Source: an uncultured Clostridia bacterium (GTDB lineage: Bacteria; Bacillota; Clostridia; Oscillospirales; Oscillospiraceae). Taken from it: a DNA stretch of 32,953 nucleotides. This document shows positions 1-7,766 of this stretch, piece by piece. How positions within the stretch are numbered: position 1 is the stretch's first letter; each line of letters starts with the position of its first letter. The notes below the pieces were generated by a model. That model was not told the DNA's origin and did not search any database. It saw only the letters and a program-made list of their open reading frames with translations. The stretch is taken from positions 1 to 32,953 of the forward strand of contig CANPBB010000017.1 of the NCBI GenBank assembly GCA_947572235.1. Reading direction: 5' to 3'. The translations under genes and the position numbers were made by a program.

Positions 1-169
1 TGCTGTCAGGACCGGCTTCCGGCCCCGCTGGCTGGTTCGCAAGGCCGCACTGCCTGTTTTCCGCTTCTGTTATCCATTTACTCACCGAATACGCCTTCGC
101 TATCCCCTCGGCATCATGGGTTGCTTCATAGTCTCCTACCAGTAGTTCCCGCGCTTCATTGTGTAGCAT
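1..169 (-). pseudogene. IS630-family transposase, 5' fragment, frameshifted
   Basis: Reading the minus strand from an ATG at 169, preceded by a GGAG ribosome binding site, gives MLHNEARELLVGDYEATHDA and then a helix-turn-helix core ending SVSKW. The frame then breaks near 69-75. The continuation QKRKTGSAALRTSQRGRKPV is found in another frame down to the window edge. Both segments match my memory of the N-terminal helix-turn-helix of IS630-type transposases, where about six residues normally join SKW to the QKRKTGS stretch. A short internal deletion has therefore removed those residues and shifted the frame. The gene runs out of the window, so the DDE catalytic domain is not visible. As written it cannot make a functional transposase. 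The family call rests on recalled motif similarity, not on a search. Confidence 0.6.
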
Positions 170-371
170 ACTATCATCTCCTGCCTCTGTTATACCACTG
201 CTGTCAACTTTTGGCTTTATTTTTGATTGTTGCTATAGCATCATTTTTTAATTGTATAGATATTGTAGCAGATTTGGAGCGGAGTGTCCACTGGTTTTGT
301 TCTTTGCCCGATGGGGGACGGGGAGTGCCCTCCGGGGCGGCTGGGTCTGGAGACAAAAGCCCATAGGCCCA

Positions 372-449
372 GCAGATTTCGGCAAGGCGCCGAAATCTGC
401 CGCTGCGGCGGGTTGATTGAACACAGAGGAAAACCAAATGGTTTCCCTT
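372..449. repeat. Dispersed hairpin repeat, copy A
   Basis: A perfect 12-bp stem (372-383 with 389-400, GCAGATTTCGGC) is followed by a G-rich linker ending GATTGAAC (415-422) and a second, imperfect hairpin (about 427-447) built around GGAAAACC and GGTTTCCC. The same order of elements, with similar sequence, occurs at 31550-31633. The two sites are therefore copies of one intergenic repeat family. No reading frame covers it. It may act as a terminator or mRNA-end structure, but that is inference. Confidence 0.65.
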
Positions 450-497
450 CACACGCCCCTTTCCTTTCCTCACGCGAGAAAAGGAGACAAAAGCACG

Positions 498-564
498 CTT
501 AGGGGGCCGGGCCGGCGGACTTTAGCCCCCGCAGGGGTCACAGCCCTGATTCGTGCCCCCTAAG
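498..564. repeat. Inverted repeat, possible oriT relic
   Basis: CTTAGGGGG at 498-506 is the exact reverse complement of CCCCCTAAG at 556-564. Each arm has a CACG/CGTG tetramer on its left. A smaller GC hairpin (about CCCC-CGCA-GGGG, 524-536) lies between them. Such a layout is common around nick sites of mobilisable elements, and a transposase remnant lies nearby. No relaxase gene is visible in the window, so the oriT reading is only a suggestion. Confidence 0.3.
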
Positions 565-566
565 AA

Positions 567-1403
567 CCATAGGACGTGGCCCCTTTGATAGACGGCGTAT
601 CGTCCGGCTTTGGCGTCCCGTCCGCTGCGGCGGCAGCTCTTGCAAAGATAAAGGTGTTCCAAGGGCATCCCCCCGTCTTTAGCCTTTTGCTAAAGCGCCG
701 CTGCCGCTCTGCCAATCTCGTCCGGCTTGCCCCCGAGACTTGGAGGTCGAATCGCTGGCCCGGTGCGGCAAATGCCGCCGTTCTTGCCGGCAACGCACTT
801 TTGGGGATGGGTATTCTATCCACACTCTATTGCACTATGCCAACCCCGTGCAGGGGCGCATATCGTGCGCCTGCCCGCCCGCCTCCACCGCGCCGGACGG
901 AGCGGTTACGGCGCTTCGCGCCATGCTAAAGGAAGAGGGACCGCCGGACGGCGGCGGAGGGATTCCATGCAAGCACTCCCGTCAACCCCACCCGTAGGGC
1001 GCGACGCCCCGGCGTGCCGTCTACTGTCAACTGGAATACTCCGGTAAACCATCTCTATAGCTGCAAATTATCCGCCCGCCCTACGCGTCGGCATGGTGCG
1101 GCTGGCTTTGTCCTGTTGCCGCCGGCAGCGGGGCCGATGGGGCCGCTGCCGGCGGAGAGATAGAGTATCTGCCCGTCTGCGGCGACAGTTGAGAGGAAGC
1201 AGGTGTATTGATCCTACAGATCCTCGGACAGGTACAGCGAAGAGGGGCTTCGGTTGGCCAAAGGATAGGGGTGATCGTCCGGCTTTTGCCGATATGATGA
1301 ATATAGGAGCGCATGGGTAATCCAGACAGCGGTTTCCCGATCCGGCACGATAGAGGCCAATTCTGCGGATATTTTGGGATATCCTCTGTTATTTGGTGAT
1401 TGA
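567..1403. other. Gene-free stretch left of the phage cassette
   Basis: Several short open frames exist on both strands, but none has a ribosome binding site plus a protein pattern I can recognise, and they overlap one another. The base composition (runs of CCGCC and GGCGG) is enough to keep frames open by chance. One clear element is a 13-bp perfect inverted repeat, CCGCCGGCAGCGG at 1119-1131 against 1143-1155. The stretch is best described as intergenic or decayed mobile-element DNA. Confidence 0.5.
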
Positions 1404-1583
1404 TTGCGGCATAAAGCCGCGGGGACGCAAGGGGAAGCGGCCTTGCGGCGGCTGTCAGAACATGATGAGACGCGGTCAACTATATGGGAGAAGGCGGATT
1501 TGATGCGGGAGAGTGCGGAGCGGCTGAAAGCCTTGGGGCAGAGGCCCTGCGGCGCAGATGTCACGGTGGAGATCTTGGGGTAG
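1404..1583 (+). CDS. Possible small or truncated protein of unknown function
   Basis: An open frame beginning at a TTG (1404; the first in-frame ATG is 1503) and ending at TAG 1581-1583 encodes about 59 residues rich in Arg, Glu and Leu, such as RLSEHDETRS and LMRESAERLKALG. The charged helical character and host-like third-position GC look like coding sequence. There is no clear ribosome binding site, and an in-frame stop sits directly before the TTG. It may be the 3' remnant of a longer gene lost when the left boundary of the cassette decayed. I recognise no family. A terminator follows about 100 bases downstream. Confidence 0.25.
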   Translation: MRHKAAGTQGEAALRRLSEHDETRSTIWEKADLMRESAERLKALGQRPCGADVTVEILG

Positions 1584-1685
1584 TATGGCCGGCTGCTGCC
1601 GGAGAGGGAGGCGCCCTTGCCCTTTGGGGAGGCGGGACTTTGTTTTGTTAGGTTTTGGGGGTAAATTGTACCGTTTTTTTGGCGG

Positions 1686-1711
1686 CGGCTGTTTTTGACA
1701 GCCGTTTTTTT
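1686..1711 (+). terminator. Rho-independent terminator
   Basis: A 7-bp stem CGGCTGT (1686-1692) pairs with ACAGCCG (1698-1704), with a 5-base loop, and is followed at once by seven T residues (1705-1711). This is a textbook intrinsic terminator for plus-strand transcription. It lies between the short frame ending at 1583 and the terminase small subunit. It shows that the phage cassette is either transcribed from a start after 1711 or depends on antitermination. Confidence 0.8.
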
Positions 1712-1813
1712 GATGCTTTTTCCCCGGTTTTGCCGGTTTTTTTGAAAAAAATAGGGGGTGGGTTGCACGCCGCTGTGCAAGGACAGGGGGTGCGGCGGGT
1801 GTGTTTGGAGGGG

Positions 1814-2116
1814 ATGAGACAAGTGAGACGATGTAAGAGCCGGGAGGAGATCATCCAGTACCTCGAGAAGCTGGTCTTCTATCGGCCCAACGATGGGATT
1901 CGGATTGCCTTTACCGATGAGCCGTCGGATTTGAAGCACTGCCACCTGGAGGGGATTTCGGAGTTTAAGCGGTACGCCAATGGGACAGTGGAGATGAAGT
2001 TTTTGGACCGGCTGAAGGCGCTGGAGCTGCTGGTGCGGCTCCAAGGGGAGCCGGAGGCGGAGGGCGGGGGGCTGGAGGCCTTCCTGAGCGCGGTGAGCGG
2101 AGGTGAGGAGGCGTGA
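1814..2116 (+). CDS. Phage terminase small subunit, C-terminal type (short)
   Basis: About 100 residues. The central segment ANGTVEMKFLDRLKALELL matches the conserved C-terminal block of clostridial and PBSX-type terminase small subunits, where a [D/N]G-x-VE-[V/M]-K-F/H-D-[K/R]-x-[K/R]ALE-L motif precedes an acidic tail. In such phages this protein recognises viral DNA and hands it to the large subunit. The usual N-terminal helix-turn-helix domain is absent: the frame opens only about 100 bases after a terminator, and the residues upstream of the start do not look coding. Start choice is uncertain. GGAGG at 1807-1811 lies 2 bases from ATG 1814 and 11 from GTG 1823. The gene overlaps terL by 4 bases (GTGA). 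The protein may be a truncated or reduced form. Confidence 0.6.
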   Translation: MRQVRRCKSREEIIQYLEKLVFYRPNDGIRIAFTDEPSDLKHCHLEGISEFKRYANGTVEMKFLDRLKALELLVRLQGEPEAEGGGLEAFLSAVSGGEEA

Positions 2117-3354
2117 GGTTCTCGCCCAAGCAGCGGCAGGTCCTGCTCTGGTGGCGGGAGAGGCCGGAGCTTGAGGGGATCATCTGCGACGGGGCTGTGC
2201 GCAGCGGCAAGACCCTCTGCATGGGCATCGGCTTCTTCTGCTGGGCCATGGGGAACTTTGACGGGCGGTGCTTTGTCCTGTGCGGCAAGACCATTGGGGC
2301 CCTCCGGCGGAATGTACTCTGGGAGGTGCTGCCGGTACTAAGGCGGATGGGGATGGGTGTCCAAGAGCGGCGGGGGGAGAATTTGCTGGTCCTCCGGAGC
2401 GGCGGACGGGAGAACCGGTTTTGTCTGGCGGGGGGCAAGGACGAGGGCAGCGCGGCGCTGATCCAAGGGGCCACCTTCGCCGGGGCGCTGCTGGATGAGG
2501 CGGCGCTGATGCCCCGGGGCTTTGTGGAGCAGGCGCTGGCCAGGTGCAGCGTGGAGGGGGCCAGACTGTGGTTCAGCTGCAACCCGGAGGGGCCGGGGCA
2601 CTGGTTTTACCGGGAGTGGATTCTGAAGGCGGCGGAGCGGCGGATGCTCTACCTCCACTTTACCATGGAGGACAATCCGGGGCTGTCCCCGGCCATGCGG
2701 GAGCAGTATCAGCGGCGGTACGCCGGGGCCTTCTACCGGCGGTTTGTGCTGGGGGAGTGGACCGCGCCGGCGGGGCGGATCTATGACTTCTACCGGCGGG
2801 AGGACTACGCCAGGCCCAAGCCCCAAGGGGCGGCGGAGCGGTGGTGCGTCAGCGTGGACTACGGCACCGCCAACCCCTGTTCCATGGGGCTCTGGGGGAA
2901 GTTCGGGGCGGCCTGGTACCGGGTGGAAGAGGTGTACTACGCCTCCCGGGAGACCGGGGTGCAGCGGACGGACCAGGAGTATGTGGAGATGCTGAAGAGG
3001 CTGGCCGGCGGGCGCCGGATCGAGCAGGTGGTGGCGGATCCCTCCGCTGTCAGCTTCATCACCGCCCTCCGGCGGGAGGGGTTCCGCGTGGTGGGGGCGG
3101 TGAACGACGTCCTCTCGGGCATCCGCGTGACGGCGGGGCTCCTCAAGAGCGGGCGGCTGGTGATCTGCGAGAACTGCGAGGACTGCCTGCGGGAGCTGGA
3201 GGGCTACTGCTGGGAGAGCCCTGAGGGGGGCCGGGAGGCCCCGAGGAAGGAGAACGACCACGCCATGGACGACATGCGCTACTTCGCCGCCACTGTGGCG
3301 GGGCGGGAGGGGGCTTTGGGCGTGGGGGGCGTGGCGGTGGAACGAAGGGGGTAA
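2113..3354 (+). CDS. Phage terminase large subunit (PBSX XtmB-like)
   Basis: A 413-residue packaging motor: an ATPase that pumps DNA through the portal and a nuclease that cuts the concatemer. The N-terminal ATPase domain has Walker A GAVRSGKT (27-34), Walker B LLDEA (126-130) and a coupling motif SCNPEGP (155-161). The C-terminal RNase H-like nuclease keeps its acidic residues: D249 in SVDYGT, D309 in VADPS, and D386/D387 in HAMDDMRY. Length is normal for the PBSX Terminase_3/Terminase_6C type, and nothing is truncated. It starts at GTG overlapping the previous stop. All catalytic positions survive despite the otherwise reduced cassette, which argues for selection or recent activity. Confidence 0.92.
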   Translation: MRFSPKQRQVLLWWRERPELEGIICDGAVRSGKTLCMGIGFFCWAMGNFDGRCFVLCGKTIGALRRNVLWEVLPVLRRMGMGVQERRGENLLVLRSGGRENRFCLAGGKDEGSAALIQGATFAGALLDEAALMPRGFVEQALARCSVEGARLWFSCNPEGPGHWFYREWILKAAERRMLYLHFTMEDNPGLSPAMREQYQRRYAGAFYRRFVLGEWTAPAGRIYDFYRREDYARPKPQGAAERWCVSVDYGTANPCSMGLWGKFGAAWYRVEEVYYASRETGVQRTDQEYVEMLKRLAGGRRIEQVVADPSAVSFITALRREGFRVVGAVNDVLSGIRVTAGLLKSGRLVICENCEDCLRELEGYCWESPEGGREAPRKENDHAMDDMRYFAATVAGREGALGVGGVAVERRG

Positions 3355-3530
3355 GGGGCAGGAGCTGTTTGGAGCCTTCGCGCCGCCTCCGGCGGCGGGA
3401 TTTGAACGTTTGGAGCGGCGGGTGACAAGTAAAGAGAATGGGGCGCCTATGTTTTGGGCGGGAGCGGGACGCGTTCACTCCGAACCCCTCACGCAGACAT
3501 GATTCCTAACTCGAAATCAAGGAGGGTTTT

Positions 3531-4691
3531 ATGAGGATTTGGCGGAAGAAAAAGCTGGCGGCGGGGGCGGCTTGTTCGCAGCTGCGGCGGCCGGGGGCGG
3601 AGTGGGGGACGCTTTCGGCGGTGAGCCTGGGGGCGCAGGGGCAGCTGTATCGGGCGGTGCGGGCCGCCGTGCCGGCGGTGGATGCCGCGGTGGGGAAGAT
3701 TGTGCGGCTGGCCGGCGGGGTGAGGGTGGCCTGTGAGGAGCCGGCGGCGGAGGCGGCGATAGCGCGGTTTCTCAGGGAGGTGCCGGTGGGCCATGGACAG
3801 GTGGGGCTCAATGCCTTTTTGGACATGTACCTTGACTCCATGCTGACCTTTGGGCAGGCGGTGGGGGAGATGGTGCTGGATGGGGAGAGGCGCGATATTG
3901 CCGCGCTGCTCTGCGGCAGGGTGGAGGACATCGAGATACGGCAGGGGGCCTCGCCGCTGGAGTTTGCCGTCTGCGGGCCGGGGAGGGACGGGAAGATGGA
4001 GCCGCTGCCCCGGCAGGAGCTGCTGCTGTTTACCCCCTACAATCCCGAGGCGGATCAGCCCTATGGGGTGTCCATGCTGCGGGGGATGCCCTTTTTGGCG
4101 GAGCTGCTGGGGAAGATCTACACCGCCATGGGGGAGAACTGGGAGCGGATGGGGAATGTGCGCTTCGCGGTGGTGTACAAGCCCCAGAGCGGGGAGCTGG
4201 AGCCGGCGGCCTGCGCCCAGCGCAGCCGGCAGATTGCCGAGGAGTGGAGCCGGGCCATGGAGAGCGGCCGGGACGGCAGCGTCCGGGACTTTGTGGCCAT
4301 CGGGGATGTGGAGATCAAGGTCATCGGGGCGGACAACCAGATTTTGGACAGCGAGGTGCCGGTGCGTCAGATTTTGGAGCAGCTGGTGGCCAAGACGGGA
4401 ATCCCGCCCTTTATGCTGGGGCTCAGCTGGTCCTCCACCGAGCGGATGAGCACCCAGCAGGCGGACATTTTGACCTCGGAGCTGACGGCCATCCGGCGGG
4501 GGCTGACGCCGGTGGTGGAGCGGATCTGCCGGCTGTGGCTCCGGCTCCACGGGTGGTACGGCGGCTTTACGGTGGTCTGGGACGACATCAATTTGCAGGA
4601 TCAGGTGGAGGAGGCCAAGGCGGCGTGGTACCGCCAGCAGGCCAGACAGATTGCCCAGAGCTGTGAGAGAGCGGAGAGAGGAGAGGGATGA
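3531..4691 (+). CDS. Phage portal protein
   Basis: A 386-residue protein in the portal slot between terminase and prohead protease. Portals form a dodecameric ring at one capsid vertex, through which DNA passes. The sequence shows the typical portal layout: an N-terminal arm, a clip/stem region with FDMYLDSMLTFGQAVGEM-like helices near 100-120, and the C-terminal helical stretch with EQLVAKTGIPPFMLG (about 280-295), matching the common portal motif in which a trial-and-error helix ends in GIPP-x-x-LG. The ATG at 3531 has an excellent AAGGAGGG site. It follows a 176-base gap without a gene. The stop overlaps the next start (ATGA). Confidence 0.85.
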   Translation: MRIWRKKKLAAGAACSQLRRPGAEWGTLSAVSLGAQGQLYRAVRAAVPAVDAAVGKIVRLAGGVRVACEEPAAEAAIARFLREVPVGHGQVGLNAFLDMYLDSMLTFGQAVGEMVLDGERRDIAALLCGRVEDIEIRQGASPLEFAVCGPGRDGKMEPLPRQELLLFTPYNPEADQPYGVSMLRGMPFLAELLGKIYTAMGENWERMGNVRFAVVYKPQSGELEPAACAQRSRQIAEEWSRAMESGRDGSVRDFVAIGDVEIKVIGADNQILDSEVPVRQILEQLVAKTGIPPFMLGLSWSSTERMSTQQADILTSELTAIRRGLTPVVERICRLWLRLHGWYGGFTVVWDDINLQDQVEEAKAAWYRQQARQIAQSCERAERGEG

Positions 4692-5605
4692 TCATGGAGA
4701 TCAGAAAGAATTTGGCCAGCGGCGCGGCGGCGGTGGTCAGCGAGGGGGAGCTGGCGGAGATTAACCGCCTGTCCCAGAAGCCCTTGGGGGCGGGGGAGGT
4801 CTATACCTTTGCCCTGCGCCTGTGCGACAACGAGGTGGATCGGGATTTTGAGCGCTTTGATGAGGGGTGTTTGCGGGAGCTGGGGCCGCTGTTTGTGGGG
4901 CGGAGCGGCATCTTTGACCACCAGTGGTCCACCAAGGGGCAGAGCGCCCGGGTCTACCGCGCGGAGGTGGTCCGGGAGGAGGGGCAGGTTACGGCCGCGG
5001 GGGACACCTACTGCTGGCTGAAAGCCTATGCCTACATGCTCCGCACCGAGGGGAATGAGGAGCTGATCCGGGAGATCGAGGGGGGCATCAAGAAGGAGGT
5101 CAGTGTGGGGTGCAGCGTGGGGAAACGGGTCTGCTCCGTCTGCGGGAAGGAGCAGTGCGCCCACGTGCCCGGGCATATGTACGGCAGCCAGCTGTGCTTT
5201 TTGACGCTGCGGGAGGCCAGGGATGCCTATGAGTGGTCCTTTGTGGCGGTGCCCGCCCAGCGGTCGGCGGGGGTGGTGCGCAAGAGTATGCGGAAGGCCG
5301 CCACGCTGAAGGCGATGGTGGAACAGTCCGGGGAGGAGGGGCTTGTGGAGGAGCTGCGGCGGCTGGAGCAGGAGGCGGCGCTGGGGCGCGGCTATCTCCA
5401 GGGGCTTCGGCAGGAGGTGACGCGGCTGGCGGCGCTGGCGGATGAGGACTTGGACGGCAAAATCTTTGCCGCCATTGCGGAGCGTCTGGAGGAGGCGGAG
5501 CTGCTGGAGCTGCGCAAGGTCTACCGCAGGCGGACGGAGGGGCCTGATGGCGCGCAGCTGAGGGGAAGGCCCCGGGAGGAGAGCGGCAGCGCGTTTATGG
5601 TGTAG
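4688..5605 (+). CDS. Prohead (capsid maturation) protease with zinc-finger insert
   Basis: A 305-residue protein between portal and capsid. The N-terminal half has the pattern of phage serine proteases that trim the scaffold: D/N-E-V-DRDFERF (about 48-57), H78 in IFDHQW, S139 in KEVSVGCSVG, and WSFVAVPAQ (183-191). H78 and S139 are the likely catalytic pair. A C-x2-C-x4-C-x-H cluster (149-159) followed by GHMYG resembles the metal-binding insert that many clostridial phage proteases carry after the active serine. Residues 205-285 are charged and helical and probably form the scaffold or delta domain fused to the protease. The start may be ATG 4688 or ATG 4694; the AGGAG at 4679-4683 fits either. 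Confidence 0.75.
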   Translation: MIMEIRKNLASGAAAVVSEGELAEINRLSQKPLGAGEVYTFALRLCDNEVDRDFERFDEGCLRELGPLFVGRSGIFDHQWSTKGQSARVYRAEVVREEGQVTAAGDTYCWLKAYAYMLRTEGNEELIREIEGGIKKEVSVGCSVGKRVCSVCGKEQCAHVPGHMYGSQLCFLTLREARDAYEWSFVAVPAQRSAGVVRKSMRKAATLKAMVEQSGEEGLVEELRRLEQEAALGRGYLQGLRQEVTRLAALADEDLDGKIFAAIAERLEEAELLELRKVYRRRTEGPDGAQLRGRPREESGSAFMV

Positions 5606-5662
5606 GCTGTTTCCCGCCGGGGGCCGGCGGGGCGGCGATAGATTTTGGATGGGAGGTTTCTT

Positions 5663-6007
5663 ATGAAGGTTTCTTTTGAGGGGATCGGGCAGTGGTGCGC
5701 TACGTTTTTCGGGGGCGTCACCAAGGGGCATGTGGTGAAGGTGGACGGCGGCGGCTGTGTGGCGGAGTGCGCCGCCGGCGAGCCCTTCTGCGGGGCGGCG
5801 GCGTATGCCGGGGAGGACGCCTGTACGGTGCAGATGGGCGGCTTTGTCACCGTGGGCTACAGCGGCACGGCGCCGGCGCTGGGGTACACCGCCCTCGCCG
5901 CCGATGGGCTGGGCGGCGTGCAGAGCGCCGGCGAAGCGGAGGGCGGCGTGAGCCGCTGGGTGGTGGACCGGGATGAGGGCAATAAGACGGTGACCATTCT
6001 GCTTTGA
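5663..6007 (+). CDS. Probable capsid decoration or head-associated protein
   Basis: A 114-residue protein placed immediately before the major capsid gene, the usual site of a decoration or stabilising protein (lambda gpD, DUF2190-like). The sequence is rich in Gly, Ala and Val with short beta-strand segments, such as KGHVVKVDGGG and MGGFVTVGYSG, which fits a small beta-barrel. ATG 5663 has GGGAGG eight bases upstream; an upstream in-frame ATG at 5645 lacks a site. There are three or four cysteines but no metal motif. The assignment rests on position, size and composition, not on a recognised motif. Confidence 0.55.
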   Translation: MKVSFEGIGQWCATFFGGVTKGHVVKVDGGGCVAECAAGEPFCGAAAYAGEDACTVQMGGFVTVGYSGTAPALGYTALAADGLGGVQSAGEAEGGVSRWVVDRDEGNKTVTILL

Positions 6008-6026
6008 GGAAAGGGGAGGTATGAGG

Positions 6027-7058
6027 ATGGACTACAGATTCAACCAAGTGAAGCTGGAGAAGGGGATGTATCAGGAGAGCGGCCGGAGCTTTACCGAGGT
6101 GCTGGAGAGTATGGATCCCAGCGAGGGGTATCGGGGGACCGCGATGGAGGGGCTGGACGCCTTCCAGCGCCAGCTGAAGCGGTTTGATATCCATGTGAGG
6201 GGGCCGAAGAGCGACAGGGTGGAGAAATTCTTCCACTGCGCCCAGTCGGCGGTGCTCTTCCCCGAGTTCGTGTCCCGGGTGGTCCGGCAGGGGATGGAGG
6301 AGAACAGCATCCTGAAGGACATCACCGCCACGGAGACGGTGTTTGAGGGGATGGATTACCGCACCATCACCTCTGTGCCATCGGAGGACGACAAGAGCCT
6401 CTGCCGGGTGGAGGAGGGGGCGCAGCTGCCCCAGACCACCATCAAGACCCAGAGGAATCTGGTGCGCCTCCATAAGCGGGGGCGGATGCTGGTGGCCTCC
6501 TATGAGGCGGTGCGCTTCCAGCGGCTGGACCTGTTCGCGGTGACGCTGCGCCAGATCGGCGGGCATATCGCCCGGATGCACATGGAGGACGCCATCGAGG
6601 TGGTGCTCAAGGGGGACGGCAACAGCAACGCCGCCGACAGCTTTCAGGTGGGGAGCGGCCCCATCTCCGGGCAGGCGGGGGAGCTGAGCTATGGGGCCCT
6701 GCTGGAGTTCTGGGCCCAGTTCGACCCCTACTGCATGAACACCATGCTGGTACCGGGGGATGTGATGCTCCAGCTTCTGAAGCTGCCGGAGCTGCAGAAT
6801 CCCCTGACGGGGCTGAATTTTCAGGGCACCGGCACGCTGACCACGCCCCTTGGGGCCAAGCTCCTGCGCACCGCCGCCATGCCGGCGGGGACGCTGGTGG
6901 GGCTGGACAGACGGTATGCCCTGGAGATGGTCACAGGGGGACAGGTGATGGTGGAGGCGGACAGGCTCATCGACCGCCAGCTGGAGCGGGCGTCTATCAC
7001 CAGTATCTCCGGGTTCGCCAAGCTCTACCAAGGGGCGTCCAAGGTGCTGAAGGTGTAA
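6027..7058 (+). CDS. Phage major capsid protein
   Basis: About 343 residues, in the slot between protease/decoration and the head-tail connectors, with the length and pattern of HK97-fold capsid proteins of PBSX/Mu-like phages. Supporting stretches are a charged N-terminal arm, SAVLFPEFVSRVVRQGM (about 74-90), an ITATET-x-F loop, and a C-terminal segment with LVGLDRRYALEMVTGG and VEADRLIDRQLERASITSI, typical of the A domain that closes with a conserved dimer/hexamer contact. ATG 6027 is seven bases after GGAGG (6015-6019), a better spacing than ATG 6021. No frameshift or truncation is seen. Confidence 0.82.
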   Translation: MDYRFNQVKLEKGMYQESGRSFTEVLESMDPSEGYRGTAMEGLDAFQRQLKRFDIHVRGPKSDRVEKFFHCAQSAVLFPEFVSRVVRQGMEENSILKDITATETVFEGMDYRTITSVPSEDDKSLCRVEEGAQLPQTTIKTQRNLVRLHKRGRMLVASYEAVRFQRLDLFAVTLRQIGGHIARMHMEDAIEVVLKGDGNSNAADSFQVGSGPISGQAGELSYGALLEFWAQFDPYCMNTMLVPGDVMLQLLKLPELQNPLTGLNFQGTGTLTTPLGAKLLRTAAMPAGTLVGLDRRYALEMVTGGQVMVEADRLIDRQLERASITSISGFAKLYQGASKVLKV

Positions 7059-7080
7059 CAAAAGCGGAGGAGGGCGACGG

Positions 7081-7449
7081 ATGACGGAGGAGATCTATCG
7101 GCTGGCGGCGGGGCTGGCCAGGCCATCGGAGGAGGAGGGGGAGCTGCTGCGCCTGCTGTGCCGGGAGGCGGAGCGTCGGCTGACGCGGCAGGCGGGGGAG
7201 AGGCGGGAGGAGTGCCGGGAGGCCCTCCTCTGCGCCGCCGCCTTCCTCGGAGCGGCGGGGCTGATAGACAGCCGCTGCGGCCAGGACATCGGCGGAGGTG
7301 TGGAGCGGTTCAGCGTGGGGGAGGTCTCCGTGACCACCGGCGGCGGGGGGGGCGGCGGCGCCGGGGAGCGGCTGCGGCGCCAGGCGGAGCGGATGATGGC
7401 CCCCTACTGCGGCGGCGAGGGATTCGCCTTTCTGGGGGTGCGGGGATGA
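7081..7449 (+). CDS. Head-tail connector-like protein (YqbG/gp6 slot)
   Basis: A 122-residue, mostly helical protein after the capsid gene. In PBSX/skin order the same slot holds YqbG (DUF3199), a neck protein of the lambda gpFII/HK97 gp6 type. The first 75 residues form charged helices with periodic Arg/Leu. A run of eight glycines (about 86-93) then links to a short C-terminal helix. The glycine run comes from a GGC/GGG tract that could be slippage-prone. The stop overlaps the next ATG. The function is inferred from position and shape. Confidence 0.5.
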   Translation: MTEEIYRLAAGLARPSEEEGELLRLLCREAERRLTRQAGERREECREALLCAAAFLGAAGLIDSRCGQDIGGGVERFSVGEVSVTTGGGGGGGAGERLRRQAERMMAPYCGGEGFAFLGVRG

Positions 7450-7766
7450 GAGAGATGCTGGCCGGGATTCTCGGCACCTATGGGCAGCGGGTGAGCTGTC
7501 CGGAGAGCGGGGAGAGCTGGCGGGCTTTTGTGCAGCCGGTAAAAAGCAATGCCTCGCAGGAGGAGCGGCGGAGCACGGCGCTGGGGGATGTGGACCGGCG
7601 GCGGTGGCTCTATATCGGACCGGCGGACCGGGAGGTGGACCGGGAGGATCGGCTCCTTTGGGAGGGACAGGTCTATCGGGTGCGGGAGAGCGTGCTGGTG
7701 CCCTTCGGGGACGCGCCCCTCTACTGTCGGGCGGTGCTGGTGCGGGAGAGGGTGACGGTGGTATGA
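7446..7766 (+). CDS. Head closure protein (YqbH/XkdH-like, DUF3599 slot)
   Basis: A 106-residue protein starting at ATG 7446 inside the previous stop (ATGA). It begins MREMLAGILGTYGQ and has beta-rich stretches WRAFVQPVKS, RRRWLYIGPADR and GQVYRVRESVLVPFGDAP. These resemble the phage head-closure fold (SPP1 gp16/YqbH), which seals the neck after packaging. Gene order (capsid, connector, closure, completion, sheath) supports this. The next gene again overlaps by four bases. Confidence 0.55.
   Translation: MREMLAGILGTYGQRVSCPESGESWRAFVQPVKSNASQEERRSTALGDVDRRRWLYIGPADREVDREDRLLWEGQVYRVRESVLVPFGDAPLYCRAVLVRERVTVV

Noticed and set aside
567-1050. Relaxase or mobilisation gene remnant in the plus-strand frames
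   Set aside because: No HUH or MobA motif could be found in any frame.
1214-2044. Long minus-strand open frame
   Set aside because: It runs opposite the terminase small subunit and the terminator region, is rich in Pro/Ser/Arg and has no ribosome binding site or recognisable domain.
2338-3261. 307-codon minus-strand frame
   Set aside because: Antisense shadow of the terminase large subunit; composition of Pro, His and Leu typical of GC-rich shadows.
3355-3530. Possible small gene between terminase and portal
   Set aside because: No frame longer than about 30 codons with a ribosome binding site; contains only a short GC hairpin.
3489-4550. 353-codon minus-strand frame
   Set aside because: Antisense shadow of the portal gene with no domain.
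4601-5731. 376-codon minus-strand frame
   Set aside because: Antisense shadow of the prohead protease gene.
5847-7061. 404-codon minus-strand frame
   Set aside because: Antisense shadow of the major capsid gene, His/Pro/Leu-rich.
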